Positions 1 to 5,393 are shown, counted from the stretch's first letter. The stretch is DNA of 5,858 nt from an uncultured Clostridia bacterium (GCA_946615525.1 CAMOHW010000057.1:1-5858), one strand, 5' to 3'. Numbers and translations are program-made. Notes: generated by a model not told the origin, from the letters alone.

Positions 1-246
1 GAAATGATCCACCGCTTTGACCAGACCGATACACCCGACCTGGAACAAATCCTCCATACTCTCCCGGCGACCGGAAAAACGCTGGATGATGGAAAGCACA
101 AGCCGTAAATTCCCGTAGATCAGTTCCTTTCGCGCCTCCTCGTCCCCCTCGCGGGTGCGGCGCAAAAGTTCGGTTTTTTCTTCCTCGGTCAGCACCTTCA
201 ATTCCGAGGTATTGATTCCGCAAATTTCCACTTTGAAGCGATACAT
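1..246 (-). CDS. sigG: RNA polymerase sporulation sigma factor SigG, N-terminal part (cut by window edge)
   Basis: This encodes the first 82 residues of a sigma-70 family factor; the rest lies beyond the left edge. The N-terminus reads MYRFKVEICGINTSEL, which closely resembles the SigG signature KVEICGVDTSKL known from Bacillus subtilis. It continues into region 2.1 with GNLRLVLSIIQRF (residues 45-57) and DLFQVGCIGLVKAVDHF (66-82). SigG directs late forespore transcription after engulfment; SigF is the nearest alternative, but the KVEICG start favours SigG. The ATG at 246 is chosen because AAAAGGAGC sits just upstream (252-260), 5 bases from the start codon. The gene lies downstream of the SPFH/nfeD pair on the same strand, with 151 bases between. 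No sigE or spoIIGA is adjacent, unlike the classic spoIIGA-sigE-sigG arrangement. Identification rests on motif recognition by eye. Confidence 0.93.
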   Translation of the reverse strand, partial: MYRFKVEICGINTSELKVLTEEEKTELLRRTREGDEEARKELIYGNLRLVLSIIQRFSGRRESMEDLFQVGCIGLVKAVDHF

Positions 247-274
247 TCTTTGCTCCTTTTTTCGTATTCAAAGA

Positions 275-306
275 AAGTATTGCCGAAGTTGGAAATGCTT
301 TATTCA
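275..306 (-). promoter_or_regulatory. Candidate SigF/SigG-type promoter of sigG
   Basis: Read on the minus strand, TGAATA (306-301) and AATACTT (281-275) are separated by 19 bases. The forespore SigG consensus is roughly GAATA, about 18 bases, then CATNCTA. The -35 fits fully and the -10 fits at 5 of 7 positions, with the spacer one base long. Initiation would fall near 268, giving a leader of about 22 bases that carries the sigG ribosome binding site. Known sigG genes are transcribed by SigF and then by SigG itself, so such a site is expected. No good sigma-A promoter was seen here. The weak -10 and long spacer limit confidence. Confidence 0.45.
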
Positions 307-335
307 GTTTTGATGCGACCAGTTTTTGACAGCAA

Positions 336-364
336 ATTCGCCGCGGCAAAATGCCACGGCGAAT
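336..364 (-). terminator. Hairpin between the SPFH gene and sigG, possible weak terminator
   Basis: ATTCGCCG (336-343) pairs perfectly with CGGCGAAT (357-364). After one mismatch, GGC/GCC extends the stem around a 5-base loop. It lies 34 bases past the SPFH stop codon and upstream of the sigG promoter candidate, where a terminator isolating sigG would be expected. On the minus strand the stem is followed only by TTGCTGTC, so the U-tract is poor. It may be a leaky terminator or an mRNA 3'-end stabiliser. A second small inverted repeat (ACCGT/ACGGT, 384-398) overlaps the SPFH stop codon. Confidence 0.4.
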
Positions 365-397
365 GCAATATTTTATGGTTTTTACCGTAAAAAACGG

Positions 398-1342
398 TTA
401 TTTTGAGGTTTTCTTCCCCGTTTCGATCGCCGCTTCTTTAACGCCGGCAACCAGAGAGGTGATGTTCTGGATCTCCGAGGGAATGATGATTTTTGTCGCC
501 TGACCGTCGGCCGCTTTTTCAAACGCTTCCAAACTGCGCAAAGCGATCGCCGCTTCGCTCGGTTTTGCCTCATTGATCATGCGAAGACCGTCGGCGGTTG
601 CCTTTTGCACGGCGATGATCGCCTCGGCTTCACCTTCCGCCTCGCGGATCTTTGCCTCTTTATTTGCCTCGGCTTTCAAAATTTGCGATTGCTTTTCGGC
701 TTCGGCTTGCAGGATCATCGATTCCTTCTTACCTTGCGCCACCAAAATGGTGGAGTTCTTTTCACCTTCGGCGCGCAAAATGGCTTCGCGGCGTTCGCGC
801 TCGGCTTTCATCTGCTTTTCCATGGCGTCCTGGATTTCCTTGGGCGGAATGATGTTTTTGAGTTCCACGCGGTTGACCTTGATTCCCCAGGGGTCGGTCG
901 CTTCGTCCAGAATGGAACGCATTTTGGTGTTGATGATGTCACGGGAGGTGAGGGTATTATCCAACTCCAACTCACCAATAATGTTTCTCAAGGTGGTTGC
1001 CGTCAGGTTTTCGATCGCCGTCATCGGCGTGGTGTGACCGTAGGCGTAGAGTTTGCAGTCGGTGATCTGGAAGAAGACAACGGTATCGATCTGCATACGG
1101 ACATTGTCCTTGGTAATGACCGGTTGCGGCGGAAAATCGGCGACCTGCTCCATCAGGTTGATGCGCTTTGCAATGCGTTCAATAAACGGGATCTTCCAGT
1201 GAACACCGGTTTTCCAGGTCTGATGATAGGCGCCGAGACGCTCTACAACATACGCCTGGGACTGCGGTACAATGTTGATGTTGGCAATGACCATGATCAA
1301 AAGCAAAACGGCAATAACGATTCCTGCAATAATAAACGGCAT
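398..1342 (-). CDS. SPFH/band 7 domain membrane protein (slipin/paraslipin, QmcA-like)
   Basis: A 314-residue stomatin/prohibitin/flotillin family protein, close to the usual length of bacterial QmcA-like paraslipins. An N-terminal membrane anchor (about residues 3-22) is followed by the SPFH domain, beginning NINIVPQSQAYVVERLGAY and including FPPQPVITKDNV (70-81), TSRDIIN (132-138) and WGIKVNRVELKNI (152-164). A long Ala/Glu/Lys-rich coiled coil (about 172-245) contains five 11-residue repeats. The C-terminal stretch, with TKIIIPSEIQNI (283-294), is typical of the family. Such proteins form large oligomeric cages that organise membrane domains and influence membrane protease or protein quality control; the specific client is unknown. 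The start is supported by AAAGGAG at 1351-1357, 8 bases upstream. It follows the nfeD-like gene by 44 bases in the same direction, the conserved slipin/NfeD pairing, and is probably transcribed from the promoter at 1874-1902. Confidence 0.92.
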   Translation of the reverse strand: MPFIIAGIVIAVLLLIMVIANINIVPQSQAYVVERLGAYHQTWKTGVHWKIPFIERIAKRINLMEQVADFPPQPVITKDNVRMQIDTVVFFQITDCKLYAYGHTTPMTAIENLTATTLRNIIGELELDNTLTSRDIINTKMRSILDEATDPWGIKVNRVELKNIIPPKEIQDAMEKQMKAERERREAILRAEGEKNSTILVAQGKKESMILQAEAEKQSQILKAEANKEAKIREAEGEAEAIIAVQKATADGLRMINEAKPSEAAIALRSLEAFEKAADGQATKIIIPSEIQNITSLVAGVKEAAIETGKKTSK

Positions 1343-1386
1343 AATTTTTTCTCCTTTGTATCAATAGTATTATAGATGGGTTTGGT

Positions 1387-1845
1387 TCAATTTTCTTTTT
1401 TGGGGACGCAAATCAGCTTGACGCCTTGAATCTCCCGGATCACAACCACAGCACCTTCCGGGATCTCCTCGCCGTGAGCAGAGCGTGCCGTCCAAACCAA
1501 GCCGGCAATTTTCACGCTTCCGGTTTCGGAAATGTTGTTGATCGGCTCCTGGACAACTCCGGTTTTCCCGATCAAACTATCGGCGTTCAAATTGGTTTTG
1601 CGAAGATTCAACTTCTTTTTCACGATCGTTCGCCCGACGGCAAGTAAGAGCATGGAAAGCCCCAAAAAGACCGCCAACTGGATCAAAAAGTTTTTGACGA
1701 ACGGCGAAAGAATCATGGCAACCAACGCGCTGGGCGCGAACCAGCAAGAAACCAGCTCCGCCGTCAACGCTTCAATAATTAAAGCAATGACCGCAATGAT
1801 CGCCCAAAAGATGAATGCCCCGTTCTGAATCAAAAAATCTTTCAT
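1387..1845 (-). CDS. NfeD-like membrane protein with C-terminal OB-fold domain
   Basis: A 152-residue short-form NfeD protein, about the size of Escherichia coli YbbJ. Hydrophobic helices span about residues 10-28, 34-50 and 53-71. A basic linker (KKKLNLRK) follows, then the OB-fold domain, recognisable from NADSLIGKTGVV (87-98), the SGSV-like GSVKIAGLVWTA (109-120) and PEGAVVVIREIQGVKLIC (129-146). NfeD proteins partner SPFH proteins, and the SPFH gene follows immediately. The short form lacks the ClpP-like serine protease domain of long NfeD proteins. The start is set at 1845 rather than the in-frame ATG at 1863: the latter overlaps the Shine-Dalgarno AAAGGAGG (1853-1860) and would begin about 4 bases from the predicted transcript start. 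Choosing 1845 gives a 7-base spacing and places N-terminal MKDFLIQNG just before the first helix. Confidence 0.9.
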   Translation of the reverse strand: MKDFLIQNGAFIFWAIIAVIALIIEALTAELVSCWFAPSALVAMILSPFVKNFLIQLAVFLGLSMLLLAVGRTIVKKKLNLRKTNLNADSLIGKTGVVQEPINNISETGSVKIAGLVWTARSAHGEEIPEGAVVVIREIQGVKLICVPKKEN

Positions 1846-1873
1846 AAAGCTTCCTCCTTTCATCTTTAAGAAA

Positions 1874-1902
1874 ATTATACCACATTTTCATACCGATTCC
1901 AA
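1874..1902 (-). promoter_or_regulatory. Sigma-A promoter of the nfeD-SPFH operon
   Basis: On the minus strand, TTGGAA (1902-1897) and a perfect TATAAT (1879-1874) are separated by 17 bases. TGG just before the -10 forms an extended -10 element. Initiation is expected near 1867, leaving a leader of about 22 bases with the nfeD ribosome binding site. It is divergent from the promoter at 1944-1971. Confidence 0.8.
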
Positions 1903-1904
1903 TA

Positions 1905-1942
1905 TTTTTTTGAAAAAAAGTTACTTTATTTTTGAAAAAAAG
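1905..1942 (+). repeat. Two phased copies of an A-tract element between divergent promoters
   Basis: TTTTTGAAAAAAAG occurs at 1907-1920 and again at 1929-1942, with starts exactly 22 bases apart, about two helical turns. The second copy abuts the -35 of the plus-strand promoter and the first abuts the -35 of the minus-strand promoter. In-phase A-tracts like these are known to bend DNA and can act as UP elements for the RNA polymerase alpha subunit. That role here is inferred from position and composition. Confidence 0.6.
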
Positions 1943-1943
1943 G

Positions 1944-1971
1944 TTGACAAAGAAGAAAAATCGATTATACT
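1944..1971 (+). promoter_or_regulatory. Sigma-A promoter of the lysine riboswitch/NhaC-type transporter gene
   Basis: A perfect -35 TTGACA (1944-1949) and TATACT (1966-1971, 5 of 6 to TATAAT) are separated by 16 bases. The upstream sequence is A/T-rich. Initiation is expected near 1978, just ahead of the riboswitch aptamer, which fits the general layout of L-box leaders. Confidence 0.85.
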
Positions 1972-1976
1972 ATATT

Positions 1977-1998
1977 TTGTCAAAACAAAATTTGACAA
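1977..1998 (+). promoter_or_regulatory. Perfect 8-base inverted repeat at the transcription start
   Basis: TTGTCAAA (1977-1984) and TTTGACAA (1991-1998) are perfect inverted repeats around a 6-base centre. The element lies at about -1 to +21 relative to the predicted start and ends just before the riboswitch P1 strand. It could be an operator for a repressor or a 5'-terminal hairpin in the mRNA. The heptamer TTGACAA also occurs in the -35 (1944-1950). Confidence 0.5.
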
Positions 1999-2162
1999 CA
2001 GATAGAGGTCGCAAGTTCAATGAGTAGCGCGAAAAACGCACGAAGATGCGCGCGTAAAAGGTGAACTTGCCGAAATTCGTTCTTCCGTCTTCGCGGGGTG
2101 CGGGTTGGGGCATGACGAAATACGCCATGAACTGTCACATGAATTTGTGGAGCGCTATCGAA
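1999..2162 (+). promoter_or_regulatory. Lysine riboswitch aptamer (L-box)
   Basis: The leader matches the L-box in order and spacing. GATAGAGG (2001-2008) and GAGTA (2021-2025) are followed by AAAAGGTGAACTTGCCGAA, then GGGTTGGGG, and finally CTGTCACATG leading to GGAGCGCTATC. The Bacillus subtilis lysC leader has GATAGAGGTGC, AAGAGTA, GAAAGGGGAGC, CGCCGAAG and CTGTCA with GGGCTATC. Helices can be drawn: P1 GATAG (2001-2005)/CTATC (2155-2159); P2 GCAAGTTC (2011-2018)/GAACTTGC (2063-2070); a long arm with TTCGT (2076-2080)/ACGAA (2115-2119); and a last arm CACA/TGTG (about 2136-2149). The element senses L-lysine and, joined to the terminator at 2188-2211, should switch transcription off when lysine is plentiful. 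Confidence 0.95.
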
Positions 2163-2187
2163 ATACATCTTTGTATTTTGGAAATTT

Positions 2188-2211
2188 ACGCCTCCATTGA
2201 GGCGTTTTTTT
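2188..2211 (+). terminator. Riboswitch-controlled intrinsic terminator
   Basis: ACGCCTC (2188-2194) and GAGGCGT (2199-2205) form a perfect 7-base stem with a CATT loop, followed by a run of T to 2211. It sits between the aptamer and the ribosome binding site of the transporter gene, the position of an expression platform. A competing antiterminator can be drawn: GGAG-c-GC-TA (2149-2157) with TA-c-GC-CTCC (2187-2195). This would use the 3' strand of P1 and the 5' arm of the terminator, and would enclose a small hairpin AAATAC/GTATTT (2161-2178). Lysine binding stabilises P1 and frees the terminator. The antiterminator is inferred from pairing only. Confidence 0.92.
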
Positions 2212-2234
2212 ATTTTAAGGAGGTAAAAATCTTT

Positions 2235-3917
2235 ATGTCAAAAACAAGAAAAATCATTCTTGCCGCCTTCCTTGCCATCGTTGTTGTGCTGATGATTGTA
2301 GCAGTTGCAACCGGCAGCGTTGGAAGAACCGTTGCCTGCCCGGATTGTGGCGGGGCGGATGCAGAGTGCGAAACCTGTGGCGGCGAAGGAACCGTTATTG
2401 GTAGCGCATGGGCGCTTTTGCCGCCGCTGATCGCCATTGTGCTGGCACTGATTACCAAAGAAGTTTACAGTTCCCTGTTTGCAGGAATTGTTTCTGCGGT
2501 GATTCTGGTAGCCAAATTCCATCCGGTCCATGTGGCTGACGGACTGAACGGCGGCTTTATTTCCAGCCTTGCAGACGAATGGGATGTTGGTATTCTCATC
2601 TTCCTGGTTCTGCTTGGAATTATGGTCGTCCTGATCAACAAAGCCGGCGGCTCGGTCGCCTTTGGCGAATGGGCAAGCAAGCATGTCAAGACCCGTGTTG
2701 GCGCACAACTTGCGACTTTTGTTCTCGGTGTTTTGATTTTTGTGGACGACTACTTCAACTGTCTTACGGTTGGCTCGGTCATGCGTCCGATTTCGGATTC
2801 GCATAAAATCTCCCGCGCAAAACTTGCCTACTTGATTGACGCAACGGCGGCTCCGGTTTGTATGATCGCTCCGGTTTCCTCCTGGGCGGCAGCAGTTGCC
2901 GGTGTTGCAACCGCGCTTGGCATGAACGGTATTCTCCTGTTCGTCAAGGCAATCCCCTACAACTATTATTCGTTGTTGACGATTGTTATGATTATTACCA
3001 TCTCGCTGTTGAAATTTGACTTTGGTCCTATGAAACGGCATGAGATCAACGCAATGAACGGCGATCTGTTTACCGAAGGTGAGCGGAACGACACCGAATT
3101 GAAGACCGAAACGACCGGAAACGGCAGAATGATCGATCTCTTGCTGCCGGTTGGCGTTTTGATCGTCTGCTGCATTCTCGGCATGGTCTATACCGGCGGA
3201 TTCTTCTCCGGTGAAGGCGTCAGCTTCATCCAGGCGTTTGCAGATTGCGACGCGTCTGTCGGTCTCTCCTGGGGCGCTTTGATCGCGGTCATCTTTACCA
3301 TCATCTACATGATCGCGCGCAAGAAAGTCAATTTCCAGGATGCAATGGCTTCCATTCCGAAGGGCTTTATCGCAATGGTTCCTCCCATTCTGATTTTGAC
3401 CTTTGCATGGACACTCAGCGGTGCAACCGGTGCTTTGGGCGCAAAATACTTTGTTTATGACCTGATGAACGGTTCTGCCGCCGCATTGCAGATCTTCCTG
3501 CCGGCAATCATCTTTGCTGTTGCCCTCTTCCTGGCGTTCTCTACCGGAACCTCTTGGGGAACCTTTGGCATTTTGATCCCGATCGTAGTTGCCGTCTTCC
3601 CTGCAAACAGCGAACTGCTCATTATCGGTATTTCGGCTTGCCTTGCCGGTGCCGTTTGCGGCGACCACTGCTCGCCCATTTCGGATACCACGATCATGGC
3701 TTCCGCCGGCGCACAATGCAACCACGTCAACCACGTTTCAACGCAACTTCCCTATGCGCTTACAGTTGCTGGCGTTTCGTTTGTATGCTTCATCCTTGCC
3801 GGCTTGATCAAAAACTGGATCATCATGCTTCCCATCTCCATTGCGCTGATGGTCGGCACGCTCTTCCTGATCAAGTTTATTACCAAAAAGATGGCCAATA
3901 GCCAGATGAACGGTTGA
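2235..3917 (+). CDS. NhaC-family transporter under lysine riboswitch control (probable lysine transporter, Na+/H+ antiporter superfamily)
   Basis: A 560-residue polytopic membrane protein of the NhaC family, with roughly 11-13 hydrophobic segments. Family marks are WALLPPLIAIVLALITKEVYSSLFAGI (59-85, given as two halves WALLPPLIAIVL and ALITKEVYSSLF), FVDDYFN (169-175) with its paired acidic residues, and GDHCSPISDTT (476-486). A hydrophilic loop lies at about 264-300. N-terminal helix 7-27 is followed by an unusual segment with two CxxC pairs, C35/C38 and C45/C48, in a DnaJ-like CPDCGG...CETCGGEGTV context. Comparative studies of L-box genes assigned NhaC-like proteins (named LysW) as lysine transporters, so lysine uptake is likelier than plain Na+/H+ exchange, although the sequence alone cannot prove the substrate. 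The start at 2235 is set by AAGGAGGT (2217-2224); an in-frame ATG at 2061 lies inside the riboswitch and is rejected. Monocistronic, ended by the terminator at 3961. Confidence 0.93.
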   Translation: MSKTRKIILAAFLAIVVVLMIVAVATGSVGRTVACPDCGGADAECETCGGEGTVIGSAWALLPPLIAIVLALITKEVYSSLFAGIVSAVILVAKFHPVHVADGLNGGFISSLADEWDVGILIFLVLLGIMVVLINKAGGSVAFGEWASKHVKTRVGAQLATFVLGVLIFVDDYFNCLTVGSVMRPISDSHKISRAKLAYLIDATAAPVCMIAPVSSWAAAVAGVATALGMNGILLFVKAIPYNYYSLLTIVMIITISLLKFDFGPMKRHEINAMNGDLFTEGERNDTELKTETTGNGRMIDLLLPVGVLIVCCILGMVYTGGFFSGEGVSFIQAFADCDASVGLSWGALIAVIFTIIYMIARKKVNFQDAMASIPKGFIAMVPPILILTFAWTLSGATGALGAKYFVYDLMNGSAAALQIFLPAIIFAVALFLAFSTGTSWGTFGILIPIVVAVFPANSELLIIGISACLAGAVCGDHCSPISDTTIMASAGAQCNHVNHVSTQLPYALTVAGVSFVCFILAGLIKNWIIMLPISIALMVGTLFLIKFITKKMANSQMNG

Positions 3918-3941
3918 TTTTTGCGGTACTTTTCGCAAAAA
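3918..3941 (+). other. Hairpin immediately after the transporter stop codon
   Basis: TTTTTGCG (3918-3925) and CGCAAAAA (3934-3941) are perfect inverted repeats with an 8-base loop, beginning at the first base after TGA. No T-run follows, so it is not a typical plus-strand terminator. It may protect the mRNA 3' end together with the stronger hairpin downstream. Confidence 0.5.
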
Positions 3942-3960
3942 ATAAGCCATTTCCATTCTG

Positions 3961-3996
3961 CCGGGGCATTTCGAGTAATCGATTGCCCCGGTTTTT
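3961..3996 (+). terminator. Intrinsic terminator of the NhaC-type transporter gene
   Basis: CCGGGGCA (3961-3968) pairs with TGCCCCGG (3984-3991). An inner TCGA/TCGA pairing within the loop can extend it. The stem is followed directly by TTTTT and further T-rich sequence to about 4020. The strong GC stem and U-tract 44 bases past the stop codon make it a convincing terminator, separating the lysine-regulated gene from apgM. Confidence 0.93.
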
Positions 3997-4032
3997 ATTT
4001 TTGATTTTTTTAATTTTTTTGCCATTTCCCAC

Positions 4033-4060
4033 TTGTATTTTCCAACAAGTATGGTATAAT
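4033..4060 (+). promoter_or_regulatory. Extended -10 promoter of the apgM-signal peptidase operon
   Basis: A perfect TATAAT (4055-4060) is preceded by TGG, giving an extended -10. The best -35 is TTGTAT (4033-4038) with a 16-base spacer; it matches only the TTG. Initiation is expected near 4067, with a leader of about 50 bases. An inverted repeat ACTTGT (4031-4036)/ACAAGT (4045-4050) covers the -35 and spacer, where a repressor or activator could bind. Confidence 0.75.
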
Positions 4061-4116
4061 TAATAATTGGTCTTATATACCTATATCTTGCTTCAAAGAA
4101 AAAGAGGTGCCACAGT

Positions 4117-5358
4117 ATGAAGTATCTTGTTTTGATTCCGGACGGAATGGCTGACGAAAGAATTGAACAACTCGGCAACAAAACCCCCATGGAAGTTGCA
4201 AAGAAACCAATGATGGATGCGCTTGCAAAATCCGCGCTGGTTGGAACGGTTTCCAATGTGCCAAACGGCATGGTCCCGGAGAGCGATACCGCCAATATGG
4301 CAATTCTCTCTTTCAATCCGCGCGTTTATTCCAAAGGGCGTTCCCCGCTGGAAGCCGTTAGCATGGGAATTGAGATGCAACCCGACGAAACTGCCTACCG
4401 TTGCAATGTGGTTACTCTGACCGACGACGGCGATTACGACGATAAAATCATCCTGGATCACAGTGCCGATGAAATATCCACTGCCGAAGCCACCGAACTG
4501 ATTACCGCTTTGCAGGAGAAAATGGGGGATGATATTCGCAAGTTCTACCCCGGCATCAGCTACCGCCACTGCCTGATTTGGAAGAACGGCAACGACAAAT
4601 ATCCTTTTGCACGCCCTCACGATATTCTGGGCAAACGCATTGGGGAATATCTGCCCAAAAAGGAAAACGGCGGCGAGGAGTTCTACCGTCTGATGCGGGA
4701 TAGTTTTGACATTTTGAACCATCACCCCGTCAACGAGGCGCGCCGCGCCCGCGGGCTGAAGCCGGCAAACTCTGCCTGGCTTTGGAGTCCCGGTAAAAAG
4801 CCGCAACTGCCCAATTTCCGCGAAAAATGGGGCCTCAACGGCGCCGTTATTTCCGCCGTTGACCTCATCAAAGGAATCGGTCTGTGTGCCGGTATGAAAT
4901 CCATTGATGTTCCGGGAGCAACCGGCAATGTTCATACCAACTACAAAGGCAAAGCCGACGCCGCCATTGCCGCCTTCCGCGAAGGGTTTGACTATGTCTA
5001 TATCCATGTAGAAGCACCGGACGAATGCGGTCACCGCGCCGAGCTGGAAAACAAGGTCCTTTCGGTGGAGAAAATCGACTCCGAGATCCTCAAACCGGTT
5101 TACGAATATCTTGCCGCTACAGGTGAGGATTTCCGCGTCATGGTCTTGCCGGACCATCCCACCCCCATTCGTTTGCGCACGCATACCATTGATCCGGTCC
5201 CGTTCTTCATTTATTCTTCCGATCATGCGCGCGCCGGAGTTGCGACATTCAACGAAGAAACTGCCGCAGAAAAGAACTTTTATCTTCCCTACGGCTACCA
5301 TTTGATGGAACTGCTTTTGGACCCGGAAAAGAAACTTTCCGATCTGGTAAGCGAATAA
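4117..5358 (+). CDS. apgM: ApgM-family protein: cofactor-independent phosphoglycerate mutase (archaeal type) or proposed alternative homoserine kinase
   Basis: A 413-residue member of the alkaline-phosphatase-fold, metal-dependent aPGAM family, of normal length. Visible active-site elements are LIPDGMAD (D9, metal ligand), PESDTANMAILSFNP (54-68, with S56 as likely nucleophile), DECGHRAELE (302-311, D302 and H306), VLPDHPTP (343-350, D346 and H347) and RTHTIDPVPF (354-363, H356). ApgM interconverts 3- and 2-phosphoglycerate in glycolysis through a phosphoserine. A bacterial branch of this family has been proposed to be a homoserine kinase for threonine synthesis. The bacterial motifs here, such as ESDTAN and PDHPTPIRLRTHT, make that branch a real possibility, and no neighbour settles it. 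The start is supported by GAGGTG (4104-4109), 7 bases upstream. It is followed after 35 bases by the signal peptidase gene, probably on one transcript. Confidence 0.88.
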   Translation: MKYLVLIPDGMADERIEQLGNKTPMEVAKKPMMDALAKSALVGTVSNVPNGMVPESDTANMAILSFNPRVYSKGRSPLEAVSMGIEMQPDETAYRCNVVTLTDDGDYDDKIILDHSADEISTAEATELITALQEKMGDDIRKFYPGISYRHCLIWKNGNDKYPFARPHDILGKRIGEYLPKKENGGEEFYRLMRDSFDILNHHPVNEARRARGLKPANSAWLWSPGKKPQLPNFREKWGLNGAVISAVDLIKGIGLCAGMKSIDVPGATGNVHTNYKGKADAAIAAFREGFDYVYIHVEAPDECGHRAELENKVLSVEKIDSEILKPVYEYLAATGEDFRVMVLPDHPTPIRLRTHTIDPVPFFIYSSDHARAGVATFNEETAAEKNFYLPYGYHLMELLLDPEKKLSDLVSE

Positions 5359-5393
5359 ACCAAATTTGCATTTTTTGAAAGGAGAAAGGAATC

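Noticed and set aside
384..398. Small inverted repeat ACCGT/ACGGT as a terminator of the SPFH gene.
   Set aside because: Only 5 base pairs, overlaps the stop codon, and on the minus strand is followed by A residues rather than a T-run.
1369..1374. TATAAT on the minus strand in the gap between nfeD and the SPFH gene, a possible internal promoter.
   Set aside because: No acceptable -35 at 16-18 bases; a single hexamer in an A/T-rich gap is expected by chance, and the operon promoter upstream suffices.
605..1375. 256-residue plus-strand frame opposite the SPFH gene.
   Set aside because: Low-complexity Phe/Leu/Gly-rich shadow of the coiled-coil coding sequence; no initiation signals.
2061..2234. 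In-frame 58-residue N-terminal extension of the NhaC-type protein, starting at ATG 2061.
   Set aside because: It lies inside the lysine riboswitch and its terminator and has no ribosome binding site, while ATG 2235 has a strong AAGGAGGT.
2238..3734. 498-residue open frame antisense to the transporter gene.
   Set aside because: Composition is a shadow of a hydrophobic gene (rich in His, Asn, Gln, Arg, Asp), with no recognisable domain, ribosome binding site or promoter; the sense strand codes for a clear family.
3738..4316. 192-residue minus-strand frame spanning the end of the transporter gene, terminator and start of apgM.
   Set aside because: It reads across a strong terminator and a promoter, overlaps two real genes and has no recognisable domain.
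4093..5301. 402-residue open frame antisense to apgM.
   Set aside because: The sense frame has all active-site motifs of the ApgM family; the antisense frame has no domain or start signals and is explained by codon bias.
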